Origin: Pseudoxanthomonas suwonensis 11-1
GTDB lineage: Bacteria > Pseudomonadota > Gammaproteobacteria > Xanthomonadales > Xanthomonadaceae
DNA: 64,000 bases
Assembly (NCBI RefSeq): GCF_000185965.1
Contig: NC_014924.1
Span: 1-64,000, forward strand
Reading direction: 5' to 3'
In this document: in pieces, positions 47,851-57,009 of the stretch
Numbering within the stretch: the stretch's first letter is position 1
Layout of the letters: every line of letters starts with the position of its first letter
Made by a program: the position numbers and the translations under genes
Notes under the pieces: model-generated
Databases searched by the model: none
What the model was told of the DNA's origin: nothing
What the model saw: only the letters and a program-made list of their open reading frames with translations

Positions 47851-49050
47851 TCAGGCGCTGACCGCGGCCACCGCCCTGGCCACGTATTCCAGGTTGCCCT
47901 GGTTGAGCGCGGCCACGCAGATGCGGCCGGTGCCCACGGCGTAGATGCCGTACTCGTCGCGCAGGCGGTCGACCTGGGCCTTGCTCAGGCCGGAGTACGA
48001 GAACATGCCGGCCTGCTGCGAGATGAAGGCGAACTCGGGGCGGCCCTGTTCGGCCAGCTTGGCCACCAGGCCCGCGCGCAGGGCGTGGATGCGCTCGCGC
48101 ATCTGGCGCAGCTCGTCCTCCCACAGGCCACGCAGCTCCGGGCTGGTGAGCACGCCGGCCACCAGCGAGGCGCCGTGGGCCGAGGGGCTGGAGTAGATGG
48201 TGCGGATGATGCGCTTGACCTGCGACTGCACCGCCTTGGCCTGCTCGGCGGTGGCGGCGACCACGCTCAGCGCGCCCACGCGCTCGCCATACAGCGAGAA
48301 CGACTTGGAGTAGGAGCTGGCGACGATGAAGCTGTCGATGCCGGCCTCGACCAGGATGCCGATCGCGGCGGCGTCCTCGGCGATGCCCTTGTCGAAGCCC
48401 TGGTAGGCCATGTCCACGAACGGGAACAGCTGGCGCTCCTTGAGCACCTGCGCCACCTGCTTCCACTGCTCGACGGTGAGGTCGGCGCCGGTCGGGTTGT
48501 GGCAGCAGGCGTGCAGCAGCACGGTGGTGCCCGGCTGCAGCTTCTGCAGGTCGGCCAGCATGCCGGCGAAGTCCACGCCGTGGGTGGCGGCGTCGAAGTA
48601 GGTGTAGTCCACGACCTCGAAACCGGCGGCCGAGAACACCGCGCGGTGGTTCTCCCAGCTCGGGTTGCTCAGGGCCAGGGTGGCGTGCGGCAGCACCTTG
48701 CGCAGCAGCTCGGCGCCGACGCGCAGTGCGCCGGAACCGCCCACGGTCTGGGTGGTGGCGACCCGGCCGGCCGCCAGCAGCGGCGAATCCTTGCCGAACA
48801 GCAGTTCACGGGTGGCCTGGGTGTAGGCCGGCAGGCCGTCGATCGGCAGGTAGCCACGCGGGCGCGCGGCGGCGGCCAGCGACTGCTCCACCTGCTGCAC
48901 GGCTTTGAGGAGCGGGATCCGACCCTGTTCGTCGTAGTAGATGCCGACGCCCAGGTTCACCTTGGTGGCGCGGGTATCGGCGTTGTAAGCCTCGGTCAGG
49001 CCCAGGATCGGGTCGCCGGGGACCAGTTCGACGTTCGAGAAGAAGGACAC
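47851..49050 (-). CDS. tyrB: Aromatic amino acid aminotransferase
   Basis: PLP enzyme interconverting aromatic amino acids (and aspartate) with 2-oxo acids. The 399-residue product has the aspartate aminotransferase class I fold with GGSGALRVGAELL, the HACCHNPTGADL segment, the PLP Lys in SSYSKSFSLYGERVG, and R in the C-terminal part. A GTG at 49050 gives the family start (M)SFFSNVELVPGDPILGL and the usual length (about 397); an ATG at 49095 would add 15 residues. It neighbours a TonB receptor but has no operon partner on its strand. Confidence 0.92.
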   Translation of the reverse strand: MSFFSNVELVPGDPILGLTEAYNADTRATKVNLGVGIYYDEQGRIPLLKAVQQVEQSLAAAARPRGYLPIDGLPAYTQATRELLFGKDSPLLAAGRVATTQTVGGSGALRVGAELLRKVLPHATLALSNPSWENHRAVFSAAGFEVVDYTYFDAATHGVDFAGMLADLQKLQPGTTVLLHACCHNPTGADLTVEQWKQVAQVLKERQLFPFVDMAYQGFDKGIAEDAAAIGILVEAGIDSFIVASSYSKSFSLYGERVGALSVVAATAEQAKAVQSQVKRIIRTIYSSPSAHGASLVAGVLTSPELRGLWEDELRQMRERIHALRAGLVAKLAEQGRPEFAFISQQAGMFSYSGLSKAQVDRLRDEYGIYAVGTGRICVAALNQGNLEYVARAVAAVSA

Positions 49051-49171
49051 GGCTTGGCTCTGCGATGGAGGGAGACGGTTCGCGGGCGCGTGCATCGCGG
49101 CCGCAAAAACCGCCCAATCGTAGCAGGGCCCCGGCGGGGGCTCGACCGTTTCCGCGGAGACGGTCCCGGCG

Positions 49172-51256
49172 CTAGCGCCGCAGCTCCAGGCCCAGCAGCA
49201 GGCCGCGCCCGGGGCCGGGCTCGTAGTAGCGGCCGTTGGACTCGTTGACGATCACCGAGCCGGCGTACTGGCGATCCAGCAGGTTGTCGATCCGGGCGAA
49301 GGCGCGCACCCGGCCGTCGCTGCCGGCATTCCAGCTGCGTGCGGCCTCCAGGTGCAGCAGGCCGTGGCCGGGGGCGGACTCGGTCCCGGCGTCGTTGACC
49401 GGCACCGCGCCCAGGGCGAGGCCCTCCAGCGCCGCCTCCCAGGCCTGGCCTTGCCACTTCAGCCGCGCCCAACCCTGGCGTCGGGCCACGCCCGGGATCG
49501 CCGAGCCGGCCGCCACCGTGCCGAAGGCGTCGTTGAAGCGCGCATCCAGCCAGGTCGCGGCCAGCTGCAGCGACCAGGCCGGCGACAGCGGCACCCGCGC
49601 CGACACCTCGGCGCCCTCGCGGCGCGCGCTGCCGACGTTGCGGAAGCTGGAACGACCGCCGCTGTTGCTGGCCACCGCCAGCTCGTCGTCGGTATCGACC
49701 CGGAACAGCGCAGCCTCGACCGAAGCACCGCCATCGGCGCGCCACTTCATGCCCAGCTCGAGGTTGTCGCTGCGCGCCGGCTGCAGGTCGAAGGCCAGGC
49801 CGGCGCCGCCATCGGCGCGGTAGGACAGCTCGTTGAAGGTCGGGGTCTCGAAACCGCGCCCGGCCGACAGGTACAGGCGCAGGTCGGTGGACGGGCTGAA
49901 CACCACGCCGGCCACCGGGGTGAAGGCCGAATAGCGCACCGAGCCGCTGTCGTCGGGATTGGCGGCGGTGGTGTAGCGGTCGTCGGCCTCGAAGCGCAGC
50001 TGGCTGTGGCGCGCGCCGGCCTGCAGCGCCCAGCGCGGCGCCAGCCTCCACCAGGCCTGCAGGTACTGGTCGAAGCTGCGCACGGTGTTGAGCTCGTCGC
50101 GGCGCAGCGCCCCGCGCACGCCCAGGCGCTGGACGCCATCGGCGACGAGGAAGTTCTCGTGGCCGCGGCGCTCCTGCCGCTGGCGCTCGACGCTGGTGCC
50201 GGCGGTGAGCTCGAAGCGGCCGGAGCCGTCCTGCCAGGCCACGCGCGCATCGGCGCCACCGTAGCCGCCGTCCAGGTCGATCACGCCGCCGGAGTGCAGC
50301 GGGTTGGCCTGCGGTGCCGGCGGCACCGCCAGGTACTGCACCACCTCGCGCTGGCCGGCCCAGCCGCTGGCGCGCAGGTTCCAGCCGCCGTCCAGCGGCT
50401 GCCGCCAGTGCAGGCCCAGCTGGTCCTGGCGCACCGACTTGCGGGTGTCGTAGTCGTGCGCGACCGCGGTGGCCTGGCGCGGGTTCTCCAGCATCTGCGC
50501 GCGGGTCAGACCCAGCGGGTCCTGCGCGTCCGGCGCATCGAAGTGGTTGCCGACCAGTTCAATGCGCCCGCCGCCGTCCAGGTCCCGGTGCAGGCGCGCG
50601 TTGAGCCAGGTGCGCCGGGCCTCGCTGTGGTCGCGGTAGCCGTCGCTGTCGAGTACCGAGGCCGAGAGGTTGTAGCCGGTGCCGGCGGCGGTGCCGCGCA
50701 GGCGCGCGCTTCCGGCCAGGTGGCCATGGCGGCCGGCGGTCGCACGCAGGTCCAGGCTCGGCTCTGGAGTGCCGTCGGCGCTCCACAGCTGGACCACGCC
50801 ACCGGAGGAATTGCCGTAGAGCGCCGAGAACGGGCCGCGCATGACCTCGATGCGGTCGCCGGCGGCGAGGGCGAAGTGCGAGACCTGGCCCTGGCCGTCC
50901 GGTGCGGTGGCCGGGATGCCGTCGGCATACAGGCGCACGCCGCGCACGCCGAAGGTCGAGCGCGCGCCGAAGCCGCGGATCGACAGCTGGGTGTCCTGCG
51001 CGCGGTTCTGGCGGTCGCGCGCCAGCAGCCCGGGGATGCCGGAAAGCACTTCCGACACATCGGTACGCGGACGCGCCGAGTCCGCCTGCAGGTCGACCAC
51101 GTCCAGCGAGGCGGGCAGGTCGAACGCCGGTGCCGACTCGATCCGCGCGGTGACGACCACGCCCGGCAGTTCGACCGTGGAAGCCGGTTCGGCCGCGGCG
51201 GCGAGGGCGGGCACGAGCGCGCCGGCGGTGCCGGCCAGCAACAGGGCGTTCTTCAT
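49172..51256 (-). CDS. TonB-dependent receptor 3 (ferric-citrate/vitamin type)
   Basis: A 694-residue outer-membrane receptor of normal size. Signal peptide about 1-24, TonB-box-like VELPGVVVTARI, plug motif LSIRGFGARSTFGVRGV and a barrel ending in YEPGPGRGLLLGLELRR. The shape is that of a siderophore or vitamin receptor and not of the carbohydrate type in the pectin locus. The Fur-type operator expected for iron receptors was not seen. It is divergent from an FAD-binding gene (51450). Confidence 0.85.
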   Translation of the reverse strand: MKNALLLAGTAGALVPALAAAAEPASTVELPGVVVTARIESAPAFDLPASLDVVDLQADSARPRTDVSEVLSGIPGLLARDRQNRAQDTQLSIRGFGARSTFGVRGVRLYADGIPATAPDGQGQVSHFALAAGDRIEVMRGPFSALYGNSSGGVVQLWSADGTPEPSLDLRATAGRHGHLAGSARLRGTAAGTGYNLSASVLDSDGYRDHSEARRTWLNARLHRDLDGGGRIELVGNHFDAPDAQDPLGLTRAQMLENPRQATAVAHDYDTRKSVRQDQLGLHWRQPLDGGWNLRASGWAGQREVVQYLAVPPAPQANPLHSGGVIDLDGGYGGADARVAWQDGSGRFELTAGTSVERQRQERRGHENFLVADGVQRLGVRGALRRDELNTVRSFDQYLQAWWRLAPRWALQAGARHSQLRFEADDRYTTAANPDDSGSVRYSAFTPVAGVVFSPSTDLRLYLSAGRGFETPTFNELSYRADGGAGLAFDLQPARSDNLELGMKWRADGGASVEAALFRVDTDDELAVASNSGGRSSFRNVGSARREGAEVSARVPLSPAWSLQLAATWLDARFNDAFGTVAAGSAIPGVARRQGWARLKWQGQAWEAALEGLALGAVPVNDAGTESAPGHGLLHLEAARSWNAGSDGRVRAFARIDNLLDRQYAGSVIVNESNGRYYEPGPGRGLLLGLELRR

Positions 51257-51449
51257 GCAGCGGGTCACGGAGCAAGGGCTGGGGCCGCAAGTCTAGGCAT
51301 AGGCGCGTCAGGCTTGTGCGAGGCCGCCACTCATGCCGATGCGCAATGACGTTCTGCCCAACGGTTGCGTGCGGTACCGACCTGGCCACCGCATCTTTGT
51401 TCCCCGGCACTACGCCGCTGCGGTCGCACGATCCAAGGGAGGTCAGGCC

Positions 51450-52883
51450 ATGCGCATCACCATCATCGGTGCCGGTTTCACCGGCAGCGTCCTGGCCACC
51501 GAACTGGCCCGGATCGCCCCGGTCGGCGTCGACCTGTGCCTGGTCGGCAACGCCGATGGCTTCGGTCGCGGCGTGGCCTACGGCGAGGCCCGGCCCGAGC
51601 ACCTGCTCAACGTGCGCGCCCGCGAGATGGGGGCCACCCTGGACCAGCCGGCCGAGTTCGCGCGCTGGCTCAACCTGACCCGCCGCGCCGAGGAGAGTTT
51701 CCTGCCGCGGCTGGTGTACGGCGAGTACCTCTATTCGCGCATGCAGTCGGCGGCGCAGGTGTCGCTGGCGGGCTTCAACCAGGTGCAGCAGGAGGCGGTG
51801 GCGGTGGAGCGCGAGGGCGATGCCTTCCGCGTGCTGCTGGCCGACGGCAGCGACTTCCTCACCGACCGGGTGGTGCTGGCGGTGGGCACCCTGCCCCCGC
51901 AGCGGCTGCAGGGCGTGGGCCCGCGCCTGCTGGTGGACCCGGCCTATATCGCCTGGCCGTGGCAGAAGAACCTGCGCGGCGAGGATGCCCTGTCGCGGGT
52001 ACCGGACGACGCGCGGGTGCTGATCATCGGCACTGGCCTGACCATGGCCGACACCGTGGTCACCCTGCTGCGCCGCGGCCACCAGGGGCCGATCACCGCG
52101 ATCTCGCGGCACGGCCTGCTGCCGCAGCCGCACCTGGCCGAACCGGGCCCGACGATCGCGCTGCCGCCGACGGTGCTGGCGGCGCTCAACAGCGGCGACG
52201 TGCGCCAGCTGCTGCGCGCGCTGCGCAGCCTGGCTCCGATCGTTCCGGACTGGCGCAGCCTGGTGGATGCGCTGCGGCCATTCCTGCAGGGTTACTGGCA
52301 GGGGCTGCCGGACGTGCAGCGCGGCCGCTTCCTGCGCCACCTGCGCTCGTACTGGGAAGTGGTGCGGCACCGGCTGGCACCGAGCCTGCACGAGGAACTG
52401 GAGCAGCTGCGCAGCGAGGGCCGCCTCACCATCCGCGCCGGCCGCCTGCTGCGCGCCAGCCGTGGCCACCAGGCGGTGGAAGTGGTGATCCGCGAACGCG
52501 GCCACAGCCACGCCCTGGCCGAGCAGTACGACGTGCTGGTGCGTGCCACCGGCCTGGATACCGACGTCGAGCGCACCAGCCATCCGCTGGTGGGCCAGCT
52601 GCGCGATGCCGGCATCATCAGCGCCGACCGCTTCGGCCTGGGCCTGCGCACCAGCACCAGCTACGAGGCGCTGGACCGCAACGGCGCGGCGGTGCGCGGG
52701 CTGTACTGCATCGGCCCGCTGCTGCGTGGAAGGTTGTGGGAGATCACCGCGGTGCCCGAGTTGCGGGTGGCCGCGCGCGACCTGGCCCAGCAGCTGCTGC
52801 GTGCGCCTTCGGCCTCGGTGCGGGTGCAGCGCGACGCCGCCCTGCCGCGCAGCGTCCGCGTGCTGCGCCAGGCCTCGCGCTGA
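51450..52883 (+). CDS. FAD/NAD(P)-binding protein (HydN-like oxidoreductase)
   Basis: A 477-residue protein with an N-terminal FAD-binding Rossmann loop MRITIIGAGFTGSVLA and a second NAD(P)-binding loop VLIIGTGLTMADTVVTLL (about residue 191). This two-dinucleotide arrangement fits the FAD-NAD(P)-binding family PF13454. The substrate is unknown. The ATG at 51450 is supported by a strong AAGGGAGGT 7-15 bases upstream and by homology; earlier in-frame codons to 51333 have none. Ends 22 bases from the convergent phhA. Confidence 0.82.
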   Translation: MRITIIGAGFTGSVLATELARIAPVGVDLCLVGNADGFGRGVAYGEARPEHLLNVRAREMGATLDQPAEFARWLNLTRRAEESFLPRLVYGEYLYSRMQSAAQVSLAGFNQVQQEAVAVEREGDAFRVLLADGSDFLTDRVVLAVGTLPPQRLQGVGPRLLVDPAYIAWPWQKNLRGEDALSRVPDDARVLIIGTGLTMADTVVTLLRRGHQGPITAISRHGLLPQPHLAEPGPTIALPPTVLAALNSGDVRQLLRALRSLAPIVPDWRSLVDALRPFLQGYWQGLPDVQRGRFLRHLRSYWEVVRHRLAPSLHEELEQLRSEGRLTIRAGRLLRASRGHQAVEVVIRERGHSHALAEQYDVLVRATGLDTDVERTSHPLVGQLRDAGIISADRFGLGLRTSTSYEALDRNGAAVRGLYCIGPLLRGRLWEITAVPELRVAARDLAQQLLRAPSASVRVQRDAALPRSVRVLRQASR

Positions 52884-52905
52884 GGCGAAGGCTTGGCGTC
52901 GTGGT

Positions 52906-53799
52906 TCAGACGTCGCCGTCCTGGGCCCAGCCCTCGCCGCTGCCGCGATGCAGGACGCGGTCGCCGTCGCGTACCTCGCCGGCCGGCAGTGCCGGCTGCC
53001 GCATCAGGCGCGCATACACCGGGGTGAAGTCCGGGGCGGTGGCATCCATCAGCTGGCGGAAGCTGTCGATCACGAAGTAGGTCTTCTGGAAGGTGTCGAT
53101 GCGGTAGCGGGTGCGCATGATCCGCTCCAGGTCGAAGCCGATCCGGTTCGGCGCATCCGACTCCAGCGAATACTTCGACTCGCCGGCCGAGGACACGATG
53201 CCGGCACCGTAGATGCGCAGGCCGTCGGCCTGGCGGATCAGGCCGAACTCCACCGTGTACCAGTACAGCCGGGTCAGGTTCTGCAGCGCCTCCGGGCCGA
53301 TCGCGTGCGCCTTCACACCGCCGCGGCCGTAGGCCTCCATGTAGTCGGCGAACAGCGGGTTCATCAGCAGCGGCACGTGGCCGAACAGGTCGTGGAACAG
53401 GTCCGGCTCGGCGATGTAGTCGATCTGGTCAGGGCGCCGGATCCACCAGGTCACCGGGAAGCGGCGGTTGGCCAGGTGCTCGAAGAAGTCCAGCTCCGGC
53501 AGCAGGCCTTCCACACCGACCAGGGTCCAGCCGGTGGCCGCGCCCAGCACCTCGTTGAGCTGGTCGAAGCGCGGGATCGCGCGCGCGTCCATGCCCATCG
53601 CGTCCTGGGCCTGCAGGAACTCGTCGCAGGCCCGTCCCACCAGCAGCTTGCGCTGGCGCTCGTACAGCGTGCCCCAGGTGGCGTGGTCGTCGGCGCTGTA
53701 ATCGTCCCATGGCTGTTCGACGATCGCGGTGGTGTAGACCGGGACATAACCCTTGTCGGTCTGCAGGCGTTCGGATTCGACGCGGCGGGGGCTGGCCAT
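52906..53799 (-). CDS. phhA: Phenylalanine 4-monooxygenase PhhA
   Basis: Iron- and pterin-dependent enzyme converting phenylalanine to tyrosine. The 297-residue monomeric bacterial form shows the iron ligands in LFHDLFGHVPLLMNP (two His) and the Glu in YWYTVEFGLIRQ. Start ATG 53799 (MASPRRVESERLQ). It is divergent from an Lrp-type regulator, which likely senses amino acids and controls it; the intergenic region contains GTTGC/GCAAC repeats. Confidence 0.94.
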   Translation of the reverse strand: MASPRRVESERLQTDKGYVPVYTTAIVEQPWDDYSADDHATWGTLYERQRKLLVGRACDEFLQAQDAMGMDARAIPRFDQLNEVLGAATGWTLVGVEGLLPELDFFEHLANRRFPVTWWIRRPDQIDYIAEPDLFHDLFGHVPLLMNPLFADYMEAYGRGGVKAHAIGPEALQNLTRLYWYTVEFGLIRQADGLRIYGAGIVSSAGESKYSLESDAPNRIGFDLERIMRTRYRIDTFQKTYFVIDSFRQLMDATAPDFTPVYARLMRQPALPAGEVRDGDRVLHRGSGEGWAQDGDV

Positions 53800-53840
53800 G
53801 GCTTGGACTCCGGTGCGGGCGCTTGGTCCCAGCCTATGGC

Positions 53841-53871
53841 GGTTGCCGCGCAACCGGGTTGCAAAGTTGCA
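53841..53871. promoter_or_regulatory. Repeated GTTGC/GCAAC sites between phhA and the Lrp gene
   Basis: An inverted repeat GGTTGC-CGC-GCAACC (53841-53855) is followed by GGGTTGCAAAGTTGCA (53856-53871). Further TTGC/GCAA words occur at 53896 and 53924. These are candidate binding sites for the Lrp-type protein or the promoters of the two divergent genes. Confidence 0.45.
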
Positions 53872-53928
53872 GCCGCCGGCCTTCCTGGCGCAATGTTGTT
53901 GCGTCGAACAGATGATGCACTGCAACGA

Positions 53929-54408
53929 ATGGCCGATTCCGTCGAGCTCGACCGCACCGACCTGCGCCTGCTGGCCCTGCTCCAGCGGGAAGGCCGCGCC
54001 CCCAATGCCGAACTGGCCGCCCGGGTGAACCTCAGCCCCTCGGCCTGCCTGCGCCGGATCCAGCGGCTCGAGGCCAGCGGAGTGATCGCCGGCTATGGCG
54101 CGCGCCTGGATCCGCGCGCGCTGGGCCTGGGCCTGCAGGCCTTCGTCCGGGTGCAGCTGGAGAAGCACGGCGGCGCGGTGATCGACCGCTTCGTCGAGCG
54201 GGTGCAGGGCTGGGACGAGGTGGTCACCTGCCATGCCCTCACCGGCGACATGGACTACCTGCTGCACGTGCACGTGGCCGACCTGGAGCACTTCTCGCGC
54301 TTCCTGCTCGACCGCCTGCTCAACGACTCCGGCGTGGCCGACGTCAATTCCAGCTTCGTGCTGCGCACGGTCAAGGCCTACGCCGGCTTGCCGCTGCCGG
54401 CGGCGTGA
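53929..54408 (+). CDS. Lrp/AsnC family transcriptional regulator
   Basis: A 159-residue regulator: N-terminal HTH (LDRTDLRLLALLQREGRAPNAELAARVNLSPSACLRRI) and C-terminal RAM ligand domain with VTCHALTGDMDYLLHV. Lrp proteins assemble as octamers and respond to amino acids. Start ATG 53929 (MADSVELDRTDL) is chosen over an ATG at 53893 that would add 12 residues without homology. Divergent from phhA, whose phenylalanine-to-tyrosine activity it may control. Confidence 0.92.
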   Translation: MADSVELDRTDLRLLALLQREGRAPNAELAARVNLSPSACLRRIQRLEASGVIAGYGARLDPRALGLGLQAFVRVQLEKHGGAVIDRFVERVQGWDEVVTCHALTGDMDYLLHVHVADLEHFSRFLLDRLLNDSGVADVNSSFVLRTVKAYAGLPLPAA

Positions 54409-54504
54409 GCACCTGCCCCGCGCGGCACGACCGCCCGAGGACTGCTGGCGACGACCGCGGCATTGCGCGCATGCTCGCGCAACGCACATGATCAGGAGCC
54501 AATG

Positions 54505-54909
54505 ATGTCCAGGACCGTCGGTGGGGTCCCCGTGCAGCCGGTGCACATGGCCAGCTGCCACTGCGGCGCGGTGCGGCTGGAGGTCGAACTGCCGGACGGC
54601 ATCGTCGAGCCGCGCCGCTGCGACTGCTCGCTGTGCCGGCGCAAGGGCACGATCGTGGCCTCGGTGCCGCTTGAACGACTGCGCGTGGTCGCCGGCCAGG
54701 ACCAGCTGCGCCTGTACCAGTTCAACACCATGACCGCGCGCCACTGGTTCTGCGGTACCTGCGGCATCCACACCCACCACCAGCGCCGCTCCGACCCCAA
54801 CGAGTACGGGCTCAACGTTGGCTGCCTGGAAGGGATCAATCCCTTCGACCTGGGCGACATACCGACCAGTGACGGCGTGAACCACCCTTCCGACCGCGAA
54901 CCGGCCTGA
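54505..54909 (+). CDS. GFA family (glutathione-dependent formaldehyde-activating-like) protein
   Basis: A 134-residue zinc-binding protein with CHCGAV, the CDCSLCRRKG pair and FCGTCGIHTHHQ. The Mss4-like fold binds zinc; true glutathione-formaldehyde activity is shown only for some members, so the function is open. Start ATG 54505 with AGGAG 6 bases upstream; an ATG immediately before it (54502) is too close. Convergent with the AIM24 gene over a 12-bp hairpin. Confidence 0.85.
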   Translation: MSRTVGGVPVQPVHMASCHCGAVRLEVELPDGIVEPRRCDCSLCRRKGTIVASVPLERLRVVAGQDQLRLYQFNTMTARHWFCGTCGIHTHHQRRSDPNEYGLNVGCLEGINPFDLGDIPTSDGVNHPSDREPA

Positions 54910-54918
54910 GCGCGGGTG

Positions 54919-54947
54919 CGATGCAGGCGCACGCCGCGCCTGCATCG
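54919..54947. terminator. Bidirectional terminator after GFA gene
   Basis: Perfect 12-bp stem CGATGCAGGCGC / GCGCCTGCATCG with ACGCC loop, between convergent GFA and AIM24 genes. Confidence 0.7.
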
Positions 54948-54960
54948 ACCGGTCGGAAGA

Positions 54961-55986
54961 TCAGAAGCGGTTGTCGCCGTCGAGGATGCGGCCGAGTCCC
55001 CCCAGCACCGAGCCTTCGCCGCGGTTCTGCCCGCCTGCCTGGGGCGCCGCCGCTAGCATGCGTCCGGCCAGGCGCGAGAACGGCAGCGACTGCAGCCAGA
55101 CCTTGCCCGGACCGGTGAGTGTGGCCAGGAACACGCCTTCGCCGCCGAACAGCATGCTCTTGATGCCGCCGACCGGGCGCACGTCCATGCTCACGCCGGC
55201 GTGGTAGCCGACCACGCAGCCGGTATCGACGTCGATGCGTTCGCCGGCGGCCAGCTCGCGCTCGACCACGCAACCGCCGGCGTGGATGAACACCCAGCCG
55301 TCGCCCTCGAGTTTCTGCATGATGAAGCCCTCGCCGCCGAACAGGCCGGTGAGGATCTTGCGCTGGAAATGCACCCCGATCTGCACGCCGCGCGCGCCGG
55401 CCAGGAAGCTGTCCTTCTGGCAGATGATCCGGCCGCCGTGCTCGTCCAGCTTCATCGCCAGCACCGTGCCGGGGTATGGCGCGGCGAACGCCACCCTGGC
55501 CTTGCCGCTGCCGCCGTGGGTGAACATCGTGGTGAACAGGCTCTCGCCGGTGATCACGCGCTTGCCGGCCGACAGCAGCTTGTCCATGAAGCCGCCGCCC
55601 TGGCCCTGGTGCGAGCCGTCGCCGAACACGGTATCCATCTGCACCGCCGAATCCTTGAACATCAGCGCGCCGGCCTCGGCGATGGCGCTTTCGCCCGGAT
55701 CCAGCTCGATCTCGACGAACTGCATCTCCTGGCCGTGGATCCGGAACTCGATGTCGTCGGCGCGGCTGCGGCCGCCCTGGCGCGGCGGAGGCGGCGGCAC
55801 CGACGCCGGGTCGCCCGGCACGCCATCGACCAGCTCGGCGATGTTGCGCACCGGCAGCCAGTCGCCCATGCCCTCGCGCCAGGCCAGCAGGCCGGGATTG
55901 CGCGTGGCCTCGGCGCGCGCGCTGTCGGTGTCCATCGGGCCGATGCGGCGGTTGCTTGCGGGGTCGTGCAGGTACCACTGGGTCAT
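54961..55986 (-). CDS. AIM24 family protein with an N-terminal GYF_2 domain
   Basis: A 341-residue protein. The first 60 residues (WYLHDPASNRRIGPMD, then LAWREGMGDWLPVRNI) are a GYF_2-type module. A Pro-rich linker (PPPPPRQGG) leads to a TIGR00266/AIM24 beta-sandwich (about 80-310) with repeated Gly-rich motifs such as FGGEGFIMQKLEG and GGIKSMLFGGEGVF. Bacterial AIM24 proteins have no established function. Start ATG 55986. No membrane segment is seen. Confidence 0.82.
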   Translation of the reverse strand: MTQWYLHDPASNRRIGPMDTDSARAEATRNPGLLAWREGMGDWLPVRNIAELVDGVPGDPASVPPPPPRQGGRSRADDIEFRIHGQEMQFVEIELDPGESAIAEAGALMFKDSAVQMDTVFGDGSHQGQGGGFMDKLLSAGKRVITGESLFTTMFTHGGSGKARVAFAAPYPGTVLAMKLDEHGGRIICQKDSFLAGARGVQIGVHFQRKILTGLFGGEGFIMQKLEGDGWVFIHAGGCVVERELAAGERIDVDTGCVVGYHAGVSMDVRPVGGIKSMLFGGEGVFLATLTGPGKVWLQSLPFSRLAGRMLAAAPQAGGQNRGEGSVLGGLGRILDGDNRF

Positions 55987-56083
55987 GGCGGCCTCCTTGG
56001 GAAATCGGCAGGCCGAGTCTAGGGCCTCCGGCCGCCGGGGGGGTGCCGGAGGTTGGTACGGGCCGCGCCGGCGCGGCGTCGGT

Positions 56084-56938
56084 TCAGCCAGCCGCGGCGG
56101 GCATGGCCAGGGCGGCGGCCTCGGCGGCGCAATCGCGGGCGGGCACGCGTCCGGCGGCGCGGGCCGCGGCCAGTTCGCGGCGGGCGGCATCCAGGTCGGC
56201 CAGGTAGGCCGGTTCGGACTGCAGGCGGGCGAAGGTAGCCGCACCCATGAACTGGCCCTCGATCACGTCGGTAGTCCAGTGCACGTTGCACACCACCCGG
56301 CTCTCGCCGAAGGCGCGGCCGCGCGCCAGCAGGGTGTCGCCGCGTTCCGGCGCGGCCGAGGCCAGCACCAGCGACCACAGCGTGCCGATCGCGGTGTGCC
56401 CGGACGGATAGGAGCCGCTGTGCGCCAGGTCCGCCTCGTCCTCCGGGGTGCAGGTCGGCGCCTTGTTGGACAGGAACGGGCGCGGACGCTTGTACAGGTC
56501 CTTGGCGGTGCGGGTCGAGCGCGCGGCGTCGGCCAGGGTGCGGCGCAGCAGGCGCCAGGTCGCCGGGGTGTGCGCTACGTCGATCTCCACGCCGAGGGCG
56601 CAGGCGAACAGCGGGGCCGCCTGCGGGAAGTCGAGGTCGGCATCGACCGCGGCCTGGGCGAAGCGCGGGGTATCGCGCAGGGCGAGCGCGGCACGCATGC
56701 GCGCCTGGTCCAGGCCCGCGGCCTCGCCGGCAGGCGGCGGAGGCAGCAGGGCGGCGCTGTCGGGAATGGCGTCGTCGGCCAGGTAGCCGATCGCGCGGCC
56801 GGGGCGGCTTTCGGGCACGCCGTCGGCGGCCAGGCCGGGCGCGGGCGGGGTCGGGCGCGCGCTGCAACCGGCCAGTGCCGTGGCCAGCAGGACGAGGACG
56901 AGGACGGGGCGGCGGCGCGCCTGCGCGGTGCGATGCAT
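56084..56938 (-). CDS. Class A non-specific acid phosphatase / PAP2 family lipoprotein
   Basis: A 284-residue periplasmic or outer-membrane lipoprotein: signal with lipobox ATALAGC (Cys about 25). The KX6RP-PSGH-SRX5HX3D phosphatase motifs are present as KDLYKRPRPF, SYPSGHTAIGTLW and ESRVVCNVHWTTDVIEG. These residues form the vanadium-haloperoxidase-like active site that transfers phosphate from monoesters. The C-terminus is Ala-rich. The frame open upstream to 57619 is antisense to the rhomboid gene; ATG 56938 is the start. Rhomboid, 71 bases upstream, is on the same strand. Confidence 0.86.
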   Translation of the reverse strand: MHRTAQARRRPVLVLVLLATALAGCSARPTPPAPGLAADGVPESRPGRAIGYLADDAIPDSAALLPPPPAGEAAGLDQARMRAALALRDTPRFAQAAVDADLDFPQAAPLFACALGVEIDVAHTPATWRLLRRTLADAARSTRTAKDLYKRPRPFLSNKAPTCTPEDEADLAHSGSYPSGHTAIGTLWSLVLASAAPERGDTLLARGRAFGESRVVCNVHWTTDVIEGQFMGAATFARLQSEPAYLADLDAARRELAAARAAGRVPARDCAAEAAALAMPAAAG

Positions 56939-57009
56939 GAGGGGTCCTGCGGACACGGGAGCGGCCGCCATTATCCGCGCGCCATGCACCAGCAACGAGC
57001 GCCGGTTCG

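Noticed and set aside
51257-51449. Fur box for the third TonB receptor
   Set aside because: No AT-rich GATAATGATTATC-like sequence in the gap.
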